From NCBI GenBank assembly GCA_963761035.1, contig CAVXFH010000002.1, positions 1,674,001-1,738,000 of the forward strand: a DNA stretch of 64,000 nt. Reading direction: 5' to 3'. How positions within the stretch are numbered: position 1 is the first letter of the stretch; each line of letters starts with the position of its first letter. Made by a program: the position numbers and the translations under genes. A model generated the notes under the pieces. It saw only the letters and a program-made list of their open reading frames with translations, had not been told where the DNA came from and did not search any database. This DNA comes from JARRQJ01 sp963761035. Its GTDB lineage: Bacteria; Pseudomonadota; Gammaproteobacteria; DRLM01. Shown here in pieces: positions 1 to 7,131 of this stretch.

Positions 1-434
1 AGACCCCGCACCACGGCGCGGCTGGCATGGTGTTGCGCCAATAAACTCTCTTCGCGCACGATGCGGCGGTGATGGTCGACGCGCAGGATTTCCACCAAGA
101 GTTCCGCGGTATGGTGTGGTTCGATGAGCGGCGTGACGGTGCAGTCCACGGTGATGGTGTGGCCGCTGGGCAGGGTCAGCGGGACGTCCCGCTCCGTGAA
201 AGGGTGGTTACTCTTTAGGGAACGGCGAAATGACTCGATGAGTTCCTGATTGCTGTTTAACAGTTCTTTTAAGTCTACGCTTCGCGCCTGCCGCGCACTG
301 GCGGCCAGCAATACCTCCGCTGCGGGATTGAGGTAACTGAGGCGTAATTCCTGATCAAACAGCAGTACGGCCGTGTTTAAATTTTCCAGCAGACGTCGGG
401 TCAAGTCTGATTCTGGTGCATGCGGTGGCGACAT
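1..434 (-). CDS. glnL: Nitrogen regulation sensor kinase NtrB, N-terminal part (cut by window edge)
   Basis: NtrB phosphorylates NtrC under nitrogen limitation and, with PII, dephosphorylates it in excess. Visible here are about 144 residues from ATG at 434: a short leader, then a PAS-type sensory domain beginning LLENLNTAVLLFDQELRL with LNPAAEVLL, and at the edge the start of the dimerisation helix (LLAQHHASRAVVRG), which in the family runs straight into the catalytic His box outside the window. The gene follows glnA and a DUF4124 gene on the same strand, the usual gammaproteobacterial glnA-ntrBC order. Identification rests on this characteristic N-terminus and the context; the kinase domain itself cannot be seen. 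Confidence 0.85.
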   Translation of the reverse strand, partial: MSPPHAPESDLTRRLLENLNTAVLLFDQELRLSYLNPAAEVLLAASARQARSVDLKELLNSNQELIESFRRSLKSNHPFTERDVPLTLPSGHTITVDCTVTPLIEPHHTAELLVEILRVDHHRRIVREESLLAQHHASRAVVRG

Positions 435-651
435 AGTATGGCTTTAGCAAGAACCAAACCAAATAAGAAGCAACATCCGGCGGCATTCTGTCTGGTTTGC
501 GATAATTCAAAAAAATATTTTAAAATCAAAATATTAATGGCATAGCCCGACCGAGACTTTATGGCGCAGGCCATGCTCGTGAACCGTGGGTTGAAGTGAG
601 GTTAACCCGAATGGAGAATAATCGCACTATTTTGGTGCGTCAATGTCTTTA

Positions 652-1191
652 TTAAGGGGCCGCCGGGCGAGTTTGATGTAAAACAGAGGTGCGCATAAGG
701 TGAAAGGTGACAGACGACGCGCTAATTAAGGTTTTGTTTTGGGCGTCTTTTACAATCGCCGTTAAAGTGTGAGTGCCTCTATCCACATTGGAGAGGGAGA
801 TCGAGGTGCCGTGCCCTTGGCCGATTACCTTACCATCCAGCAGGATGGCGATACTGTCTCCCTCCTGCAGCGTGGGTTCGATCGCAAGTTTGATGCTGAT
901 GTTTCCGGCATTATCGCGAATGGTGCTGTCATTTGCCGGCTCGGTGATTTCGAGGTTTGTATATTTAACTGCTTGGTCATCCTGCGAACTAATCGGAGTG
1001 GACTCGTCGGATGACGGGGGAGTGGGTGCGATGGTAATTTCTTGCACATTTGGCAGGTCGGCGGGGGCAGCGTTTTTAGTGGGAGGGCGATCCGAGTAGA
1101 TGATCGCGCCGTCCGGTTGGACCCATTTATAGACCGCCGCTGTGGCACTTGCGGCGACACCCAGGAGGAGTAGGGTTAGGATGAAACGCAT
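652..1191 (-). CDS. DUF4124-domain exported protein
   Basis: Uncharacterised envelope protein of about 179 residues. ATG at 1191 is chosen because it starts directly on a signal peptide (MRFILTLLLLGVAASATAA); the longer reading adds 19 non-hydrophobic residues. Residues 20-50 carry the DUF4124 signature, AVYKWVQPDGAIIYSDRPP, followed by a Pro/Ser/Thr-rich linker and a C-terminal domain with IKLAIEPTLQEGDSIAILLDGK, which resembles an Ig-like beta fold. DUF4124 proteins are often found between glnA and ntrB in gammaproteobacteria, exactly as here, but their role is unknown. It is separated from glnA by a strong terminator, so it is probably transcribed mainly with ntrB. Confidence 0.8.
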   Translation of the reverse strand: MRFILTLLLLGVAASATAAVYKWVQPDGAIIYSDRPPTKNAAPADLPNVQEITIAPTPPSSDESTPISSQDDQAVKYTNLEITEPANDSTIRDNAGNISIKLAIEPTLQEGDSIAILLDGKVIGQGHGTSISLSNVDRGTHTLTAIVKDAQNKTLISASSVTFHLMRTSVLHQTRPAAP

Positions 1192-1246
1192 GTGGATGCC
1201 CTCGTTCCGATTGGAGACGTTGTAGCCTGAAAGAGCCCATACTGTC

Positions 1247-1278
1247 AAAAAAAAGCCCTTGGGAATGCCAAGGGCTTT
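1247..1278 (-). terminator. Rho-independent terminator of glnA
   Basis: An 11-bp perfect stem (1252-1262 pairing with 1268-1278, 5-nt loop) followed on the minus strand by an uninterrupted U tract (A run 1247-1254 on the plus strand). It lies about 28 bp beyond the glnA stop codon and separates glnA from the DUF4124-ntrB genes. Confidence 0.92.
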
Positions 1279-1305
1279 GCACTTTGGTTTAAATTTAATG
1301 AGGTC

Positions 1306-2715
1306 TTAGAGGCTGTAATACATGTCGAATTCGATGGGATGAGTTGTCATCCGAAAGCGGGTGACTTCTTCCATCTTGAGGTCGATATAGGCGTTGAGCA
1401 TGTCATTGGAGAATACGCCGCCGCGGGTCAGGAATTCGCGGCCATTATCCAAGTGCTCCAACGCCATCTCCAAGGAATGGCATACCTTTGGGATCTCCTT
1501 TTCTTCTTCTGGCGGCAAGTCATACAGGTTCTTATCCATGGCATCGCCGGGGTGGATCTTGTTTTGGATGCCGTCCAGCCCTGCCATCATCATGGCCGTA
1601 AAGGCCAGATAGGGGTTGCAAGACGGGTCGGGGAAGCGCACCTCGATGCGCCGCGCCTTGGGGTTGGGGACATGGGGGATGCGAATGGAGGCGGAACGAT
1701 TGCGTGCCGAATAGGCCAACATCACCGGTGCTTCGAAACCGGGTACTAAACGCTTGTAGCTGTTGGTGCCGGGGTTGGTGATGGCATTCAGTGCCTTGGC
1801 ATGCTTGATGATCCCGCCGATGTAAAACAATGCCTCCTCGGAAAGGCCTGCATATTTGTTACCGGTGAATAGATTCTTACCGCCCTTGGCCAAGGATTGA
1901 TGGACGTGCATACCGCTGCCGTTGTCGCCTACCAAGGGCTTAGGCATGAAAGTCGCGGTCTTTCCATAGGAGTGGGCGACGTTTTGCACCACGTATTTAA
2001 GTATTAGCACCTCGTCGGCCTTGCGTACCAGTGTGTTGAATTTTGTCCCGATTTCGCATTGTCCGGCAGTGGCCACCTCGTGATGGTGTACCTCGACCGG
2101 GACGCCCATCTCTTCCAGGGCCAAGCACATGGCGGAACGGATATCCTGCAAGGAATCGACCGGCGGCACGGGGAAGTAACCGCCCTTTTTCCCAGGACGA
2201 TGACCGATGTTGCCCTCACCGAATGCAGTCTCTGAATTCCAGGAGGCTTCCTCGGAATCTATCTTGTAGAAGGCGCCGTTGATGTCCGCCCCCCAGCGCA
2301 CGTCATCGAGGATGAAAAATTCGGGTTCCGGGCCGAAATAGGCGGTGTCGGCGATGCCGGTGGACTTCATGTAGGCGTCGGCGCGCTTGGCAATGGAGCG
2401 CGGGTCGCGGTCGTAGCCTTGCATGGTATGGGGTTCCAGAATATCGCAGCGCAAGATCAGCGTGGCTTCATCCATAAATGGATCCAGCACGGCGGAGTCG
2501 GCGTCCGGCATCAGTACCATATCGGATTCTTGGATACCCTTCCAGCCGGCGATGGAGGAGCCGTCGAACATCTTACCTTCCTTGAAGGTGTCTTCTTCGA
2601 TGGTGCTTACCGGGACGGAGACATGTTGCTCCTTACCGCGGGTGTCGGTGAAGCGGAAATCGACAAATTTAACGTCTTTGTCTTTTATCAGTTTTAAAAC
2701 ATCAGTTGCGGACAT
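1306..2715 (-). CDS. glnA: Glutamine synthetase type I
   Basis: Condenses ammonium and glutamate to glutamine with ATP; cytoplasmic dodecamer and central enzyme of nitrogen assimilation. The 469-residue length matches enterobacterial GlnA. Seen are the N-terminal beta-grasp segment with MFDGSSIAGWKGI, the catalytic FGPEPEFFI, the H-rich EVHHHEVATAGQCEIG, the ATP-binding NGSGMHVHQS, and NLYDLPPEE with Tyr398, the residue adenylylated by GlnE in this class. ATG at 2715 is preferred over an upstream in-frame TTG because GGAGGG lies 4 nt before it. A sigma-54 promoter and NtrC-type sites lie upstream, so nitrogen-limitation control by NtrBC is expected; transcription ends at the hairpin just downstream. 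Confidence 0.98.
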   Translation of the reverse strand: MSATDVLKLIKDKDVKFVDFRFTDTRGKEQHVSVPVSTIEEDTFKEGKMFDGSSIAGWKGIQESDMVLMPDADSAVLDPFMDEATLILRCDILEPHTMQGYDRDPRSIAKRADAYMKSTGIADTAYFGPEPEFFILDDVRWGADINGAFYKIDSEEASWNSETAFGEGNIGHRPGKKGGYFPVPPVDSLQDIRSAMCLALEEMGVPVEVHHHEVATAGQCEIGTKFNTLVRKADEVLILKYVVQNVAHSYGKTATFMPKPLVGDNGSGMHVHQSLAKGGKNLFTGNKYAGLSEEALFYIGGIIKHAKALNAITNPGTNSYKRLVPGFEAPVMLAYSARNRSASIRIPHVPNPKARRIEVRFPDPSCNPYLAFTAMMMAGLDGIQNKIHPGDAMDKNLYDLPPEEEKEIPKVCHSLEMALEHLDNGREFLTRGGVFSNDMLNAYIDLKMEEVTRFRMTTHPIEFDMYYSL

Positions 2716-2798
2716 GGAACCCTCCAACGGTACGATTATTTCTTAATAAAACCAGCCACACACAATATGCGGCGCCGAATTTTTGGTTACTAATATAG

Positions 2799-2813
2799 GC
2801 AATTAATATGCCA
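2799..2813 (-). promoter_or_regulatory. Sigma-54 (-24/-12) promoter of glnA
   Basis: Minus strand reads TGGCATATTAATTGC, matching TGGCAC-N5-TTGC at all but one position and with the invariant GG and GC at correct spacing. Transcription would start near 2788, giving a leader of about 70 nt before the glnA ATG. Two NtrC-type sites lie about 100 and 130 bp upstream. Confidence 0.85.
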
Positions 2814-2879
2814 TTCAAAAAAGTATCTGATATGAAATGTTTTTGAATTAGAAATATAAGGGAGTGCGCGTCTTTTCGC

Positions 2880-2924
2880 GCTCGACATATGTGCGCGATA
2901 AGTTTTTTGCACCGTAAAGGTGCG
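2880..2924 (-). promoter_or_regulatory. Two NtrC enhancer sites upstream of glnA
   Basis: The distal site (2908-2924) is TGCACC-N5-GGTGCG, one base off the NtrC consensus TGCACC-N5-GGTGCA. The proximal site (2880-2894) is GCTC-N7-GTGC, one mismatch to GCAC-N7-GTGC. Centres are 29 bp apart and lie about -99 and -128 from the predicted start, like the paired enhancers of enterobacterial glnA. The distal site abuts the 3' end of the upstream tusA-like gene. Confidence 0.75.
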
Positions 2925-2925
2925 C

Positions 2926-3171
2926 TTAAGGATTACGCCCCTCTGGCTTCGATAGCCTGATCGTGATTATGAGTTCCTTATCACCTTTCTGAGTATCCAA
3001 CACGCTATGGCCGTTGATGCGGCACCACGCGGGGATATCGCTGAGTGCCCCCGGGTCGGTGCAGATTACCTTGAGGATATCGCCGTCCGCAAGGGTCTTT
3101 GCCATGTTTTGGGTGCGAATGACCGGTAGGGGGCAAAGAGATTTTCGGGCATCCAGGATGTGTTCGCTCAT
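2926..3171 (-). CDS. TusA/SirA-family sulfur carrier protein
   Basis: About 81 residues, the full length of the TusA family, which passes persulfide sulfur on an N-terminal Cys to thiolation or sulfur-oxidation enzymes in the cytoplasm. The hallmark CPxP motif is present (SLCPLPVIRTQ, Cys near residue 13), and the rest fits the two-layer fold. ATG at 3171 is used because it overlaps the stop codon of the upstream PP-loop gene as ATGA, a sign of translational coupling. The pairing with a PP-loop ATPase suggests this TusA feeds that enzyme rather than serving the general tRNA 2-thiouridine relay; this is inference. Its exact partner and whether it is TusA proper are unknown. Confidence 0.85.
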   Translation of the reverse strand: MSEHILDARKSLCPLPVIRTQNMAKTLADGDILKVICTDPGALSDIPAWCRINGHSVLDTQKGDKELIITIRLSKPEGRNP

Positions 3172-4211
3172 AAGTACCACTCTTTGGGAATTTCGTCGTT
3201 GCTTAACGGTGGAACCGAGATTTCATAAGTATTACCGCCCTTTTCAGTGATGCCGACATTGACTAAAGCGGCATCCCGGCCTTGACTGAAGCGTCCGGTC
3301 AATTGCGCCGCCAAGCGGAAATCATCCGGATCGGCTCTGCCATCGAGTAATACTAATGGCCCCTTATGGCTGAGAGTGCGCAGATTGGCAAAGTGATGAC
3401 GGTAACCCTCCATGAAGTTATTTTCCCCTTCTTCACGGCCAACGATAAGCTTGAAGTGCGGCCTGGGACGGAGGTGACGGCCGATCTTCAGGAGCATGAT
3501 GTCGTCCAATTCATAGTTTTTATCGCCCCGGTTGCTCCATAGGTCTTCCATTTTATTCGTGTAATTGGGGTCGGTGAGGAAACAACAGCCCCCTGCCGGC
3601 TGGGAATATTCGCTGATACCCCACTGCGCCGCCAAGGCCATTTGCGGTTTGCGCGAACGGCCGTTGAAATCAAATAGCTGTTCACGAGCGACCCAGCCCT
3701 CCCGCTCCGGAAGGGTGGGCGGAAGCAATTTGGCGCACAGAGGCCGCAACAGGCGGTCGCCGGCCCCCGATTCTCGTGCTACCACCGGCAAGGTATCGCG
3801 ACGCTGAGACATGGGGCGCTGTCCAATGACCTCGCCGGTGACAATAAAGTCGAAACCGTTTTCCTGCATCCATTGATAGGCATGCCGTACCATGAATCCC
3901 TTGCAGTCCAGGCATGGATTTAGATTGGCGCCGTAACCGTGTTTTGGATTGATCACTACGTCTTTATATTCTTCTACGACATCGATGATGTGGAGTTTGA
4001 TGCCCAAATGTTCCGCGACCCACAGGGCATTGTTACGTTTGGGTTTGGCGCGGTTCTTGTCGCGAATGGCATGCGTATGTCCTTCCACGCAAAAGCCGGT
4101 GAAAAAATTAATGCCCTCTACCTGAATGCCTAGTTCCAGGATAGTTTTGGCGGCCAACATGGAGTCGAGTCCACCGGAGATGAGAGCAACGGCCTTCGGT
4201 TGGTAAGTCAT
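3168..4211 (-). CDS. PP-loop ATPase, putative thiolation enzyme (MnmA/ThiI-like) with C-terminal RNA-binding-type domain
   Basis: About 347 residues. The N-terminus has the PP-loop ALISGGLDSMLAA used to adenylate a substrate before sulfur transfer, as in MnmA and ThiI. Cys residues are conspicuous: FFTGFCVEGH, NPCLDCKGFMVRHA (CxxC near residue 101) and GGCCFLTDP. The C-terminal third (GRHLRPRPHFKLIVGREEGENNFM, then GPLVLLDG) resembles the NFACT-R type RNA-binding domain found in such proteins. It is coupled through ATGA to a TusA carrier, so a sulfur-relay function, probably on tRNA, is likely. The substrate is not established for this subfamily. The start at 4211 fits the fold; an upstream ATG at 4259 is possible, and neither has a strong ribosome-binding site. 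Confidence 0.75.
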   Translation of the reverse strand: MTYQPKAVALISGGLDSMLAAKTILELGIQVEGINFFTGFCVEGHTHAIRDKNRAKPKRNNALWVAEHLGIKLHIIDVVEEYKDVVINPKHGYGANLNPCLDCKGFMVRHAYQWMQENGFDFIVTGEVIGQRPMSQRRDTLPVVARESGAGDRLLRPLCAKLLPPTLPEREGWVAREQLFDFNGRSRKPQMALAAQWGISEYSQPAGGCCFLTDPNYTNKMEDLWSNRGDKNYELDDIMLLKIGRHLRPRPHFKLIVGREEGENNFMEGYRHHFANLRTLSHKGPLVLLDGRADPDDFRLAAQLTGRFSQGRDAALVNVGITEKGGNTYEISVPPLSNDEIPKEWYL

Positions 4212-4313
4212 GGGTTCGGTAGAAGCATGAGACAGCCTGGGAAATGAGGATGCAAGCATAGCAAATCCGACCCGTGGTGAAAACGCGGTCGAAAATACTC
4301 CGGCGGTAAGAAA

Positions 4314-4895
4314 TCAGTGCGAGCGTTTATGGATGGTCGAGGAGAGCACCAATGGTGCGGCGCGGGTCCTTTTGCTCAACGTACGCATGGCATGACGGCT
4401 CCCGGTATCCCGCCACAACTCAAAGGCCTGGAGCGGATCGAGTTGATCGGCGGAGATATTGAGGGAACGCATGGTTTGCAGGATATCCATGAGGGAAACA
4501 AAGGTGCCTGCCAGACGCTGGTACATGGCGCCGGCACCGTATTCCACTCGTTCGGAGAGCTGCTGATAGGCGCTGCAGCCCAAGTCGACGAAATAACTGA
4601 TCTTGACACGGAGACGCTTGGCGCGTTGTGGGAATAAGCCTGAATAGAGCAGACACTTGTCGCCTACATTTCGCAGTTGATCCTGAGCGATGCGCCCTAT
4701 GGACTGCATGCTGTGCAGGTACTCAACCGCCAGGACGCTGGCGGCCAATTCCGGCTTTTCGGTGAAGCGCATTAATAGGAAGACGAGATAACTTTGCATT
4801 TCCTCATCGAGGTGGAAAGCGGCCTCGGCTTCCGCCTCGTGAATCAAGGACAACCATTCTTCCGTAGCGCTGGCATGGACGATCAGTTCGGGCAT
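4314..4895 (-). CDS. Uncharacterised conserved-type protein
   Basis: About 193 residues, not recognised as any named family. It is rich in alpha-helix-forming segments, with an acidic first half (EAEAEAAFHLDEEMQSYLVF) and a basic tail, no signal peptide and no clear membrane span. ATG at 4895 is preceded by an AGGAGG-like ribosome-binding site (revcomp of cccctcctgc), which argues that it is real, and codon use resembles the neighbours. It reads alone between the PP-loop gene and the divergent omptin-like gene. No function can be assigned from sequence. Confidence 0.7.
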   Translation of the reverse strand: MPELIVHASATEEWLSLIHEAEAEAAFHLDEEMQSYLVFLLMRFTEKPELAASVLAVEYLHSMQSIGRIAQDQLRNVGDKCLLYSGLFPQRAKRLRVKISYFVDLGCSAYQQLSERVEYGAGAMYQRLAGTFVSLMDILQTMRSLNISADQLDPLQAFELWRDTGSRHAMRTLSKRTRAAPLVLSSTIHKRSH

Positions 4896-5131
4896 AGTCC
4901 CCTCCTGCTATTTCAAATATCGGCCGCTAATCGAATATATGCAGTGCAACGGCCGACTCGCAGGATGGTAAGGTCGCGATATGGAAAGCTTTCTGAGCGT
5001 AATTTCTTGTCTGTGGGTCTTGTTTCAGTGGACAATTGAGAGGGTTTGATTCGCGGGGCGCCGGATGGGGAAAAGAATTCTCCAAAGCGGTAATTCTGCT
5101 TCACCCCAGAAAAAATAAAGAGGTCGATAAG

Positions 5132-6109
5132 ATGCCATATTGCATGGGGAAGAAACACTTGGGGCATCTGTGGCATAGCGCTTTGCCGGGGGTGATGGTG
5201 AGCTTTGTCTTGATGTATTGCAATGCGGCGGGGGCGCAAGGATTACCGCGCTTTGATATGAGCTTGGGCGCTGATTATCGGCATGCCCGACTGGATTGGA
5301 ATATCGCCGGCAGTTTGACAGGCACCACGCCGAACGTACTGTCGGAACTTACCTGGCGCGACTTGGAGATTGCCCAGGTAAGCGGTACCGCGCAGATGAA
5401 TATTGGCGACCATGTCGTGCTACGTGGCGCGGGCACCTATGGCGAGATACAAGGCGGGGATAATCAGGATTCCGATTATCTTGGGGAGAATCGCACCTTG
5501 GAATTTTCCCGTTCCAATAACGGTACGGGAGGGTCGATAAGCGATACCGCGATCGGTATCGGTTATCGGGTTCGAGTTCTTGATCATATTGTCATGAATT
5601 ATGCCAATTTCACGCCGATGGTGGGTTATTCCCGGCACCTGCAGAATCTGAAAATTAAAGATGGCGTGCAAACCATCCCCGCAACAGGGCCGTTTCCCGA
5701 TCTTAACAGCAGTTACGACGCCGAATGGAAGGGCCCGTGGCTGGGGCTGAATTTGCGTTTAGAGGCGAGCGAGCGCATCGCGATGCTATTGGATTTTCAA
5801 TATCACTGGATTGATTATGTCGGGAAGGCCAACTGGAATCTCAGCACCAATCGAGAACATCCAGTAAGCTTTCGCCACGATGCTAACGGGAACGGATTCA
5901 TTGCGGGTTTCGCGGTTTCTTATACCCTAAATAAGAATTGGGGCATATTAGCTCGCCTGGAGTCTCAGCACTGGGAGACCGACCCCGGCATCGATACCGA
6001 TTATCAAATAAACACAGTCACGGGAGAAGTACAGCCGATATTCACGCGACTGAATGCGGTGCATTGGAAGTCGAGTATGGCAGGGATAGCCGCGACATTC
6101 CTTTTTTAA
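5132..6109 (+). CDS. Omptin-like outer-membrane beta-barrel protein
   Basis: About 325 residues with a signal-peptide-like N-terminus ending near CNAAGAQG. The mature part alternates polar and hydrophobic residues as in a beta-barrel and ends in the Phe-terminated strand GIAATFLF, the usual BAM signal. Segments such as YDAEWKGPWLGLNLRLE, FQYHWIDYVGKANWNL and HPVSFRHDANGNGF match the omptin-like/Pom barrel pattern, but the omptin catalytic residues cannot be confirmed by eye, so proteolytic activity is not claimed. ATG at 5132 has AGAGGT just upstream; an in-frame reading back to 5036 adds residues without signal character. It stands alone between a minus-strand gene and glyQ. Confidence 0.65.
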   Translation: MPYCMGKKHLGHLWHSALPGVMVSFVLMYCNAAGAQGLPRFDMSLGADYRHARLDWNIAGSLTGTTPNVLSELTWRDLEIAQVSGTAQMNIGDHVVLRGAGTYGEIQGGDNQDSDYLGENRTLEFSRSNNGTGGSISDTAIGIGYRVRVLDHIVMNYANFTPMVGYSRHLQNLKIKDGVQTIPATGPFPDLNSSYDAEWKGPWLGLNLRLEASERIAMLLDFQYHWIDYVGKANWNLSTNREHPVSFRHDANGNGFIAGFAVSYTLNKNWGILARLESQHWETDPGIDTDYQINTVTGEVQPIFTRLNAVHWKSSMAGIAATFLF

Positions 6110-6183
6110 TTGCGCGACGGCTACATAAACCGATGCCTCACGCGCTATAATCGCGGCCTTTAATTATTACAAAGGTTTCCGTC

Positions 6184-7131
6184 ATGTCTAAAGCCTCAGC
6201 GGCCACTGCACAGGGGCGCGATGGTTCCACATTTCAGGGGTTGATCCTGGCTCTGCAGAATTATTGGGCAGCGCAAGGCTGCGTGATCCTGCAGCCCTAT
6301 GACATGGAGGTGGGTGCCGGTACCTTTCACCCCGCGACATTTCTCCGCGCCATCGGCCCCGAGCCGTGGAACACGGCCTATGTACAGCCGTCGCGCCGTC
6401 CCGCCGACGGCCGTTACGGCGACAATCCCAATCGACTGCAGCACTATTATCAGTTTCAAGTGGTGCTCAAACCAGCGCCGCTGAATATTCAGGACCTCTA
6501 TCTTGACTCCCTAAAAATGCTGGGTATCGACCCGCTGGTGCACGACGTTCGCTTTGTGGAAGACAATTGGGAATCACCCACTCTCGGCGCCTGGGGTTTG
6601 GGCTGGGAGGTGTGGCTCAACGGCATGGAAGTCACGCAATTCACCTATTTTCAGCAGGTGGGTGGCCTGGATTGTTTCCCGGTGACCGGCGAGATCACCT
6701 ATGGTCTGGAGCGCATCGCGATGAATTTGCAAGGAGTGGAAAGCGTTTATGACCTTGTATGGACCGACGGTGCGCTCGGTCGCGTGACTTACGGTGACGT
6801 CTTTCATCAAAACGAAGTGGAGATGTCCGCGTATAACTTCGAACATGCTAACACCGAGGCGCTTTTCAACTGGTTCAATATCTGTGAGCAGGAGAGTAAC
6901 GTGCTGATCGAGGCCGGTTTGCCCTTGCCCGCCTATGAGATGGCGCTCAAGGCCTCCCACACCTTCAATTTACTGGATGCGCGCCGCGCCATTTCCGTAA
7001 CCGAGCGTCAGCGTTATATCCTGCGGGTACGCGCCTTGGCCCGCGCCGTGGCGGCGGCGTATTTCGCGCGGCGCGAGGCCCTGGGTTTCCCGATGACGCA
7101 ACAGGCCGAGGAGGCGCGTCATGGCGAATAA
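6184..7131 (+). CDS. glyQ: Glycyl-tRNA synthetase alpha subunit
   Basis: Catalytic subunit of the bacterial alpha2beta2 glycyl-tRNA synthetase, which charges tRNA-Gly. The 315-residue length fits, and the family landmarks are all visible: FQGLILALQNYWAAQGC, QPYDMEVGAGTFHPATFLRA, YVQPSRRPADGRYG, and LGWEVWLNGMEVTQFTYFQQVGG in the class II catalytic core. The ATG at 6184 is followed by a short variable leader. It overlaps glyS by 11 bp, so the two subunits are translationally coupled. Confidence 0.98.
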   Translation: MSKASAATAQGRDGSTFQGLILALQNYWAAQGCVILQPYDMEVGAGTFHPATFLRAIGPEPWNTAYVQPSRRPADGRYGDNPNRLQHYYQFQVVLKPAPLNIQDLYLDSLKMLGIDPLVHDVRFVEDNWESPTLGAWGLGWEVWLNGMEVTQFTYFQQVGGLDCFPVTGEITYGLERIAMNLQGVESVYDLVWTDGALGRVTYGDVFHQNEVEMSAYNFEHANTEALFNWFNICEQESNVLIEAGLPLPAYEMALKASHTFNLLDARRAISVTERQRYILRVRALARAVAAAYFARREALGFPMTQQAEEARHGE

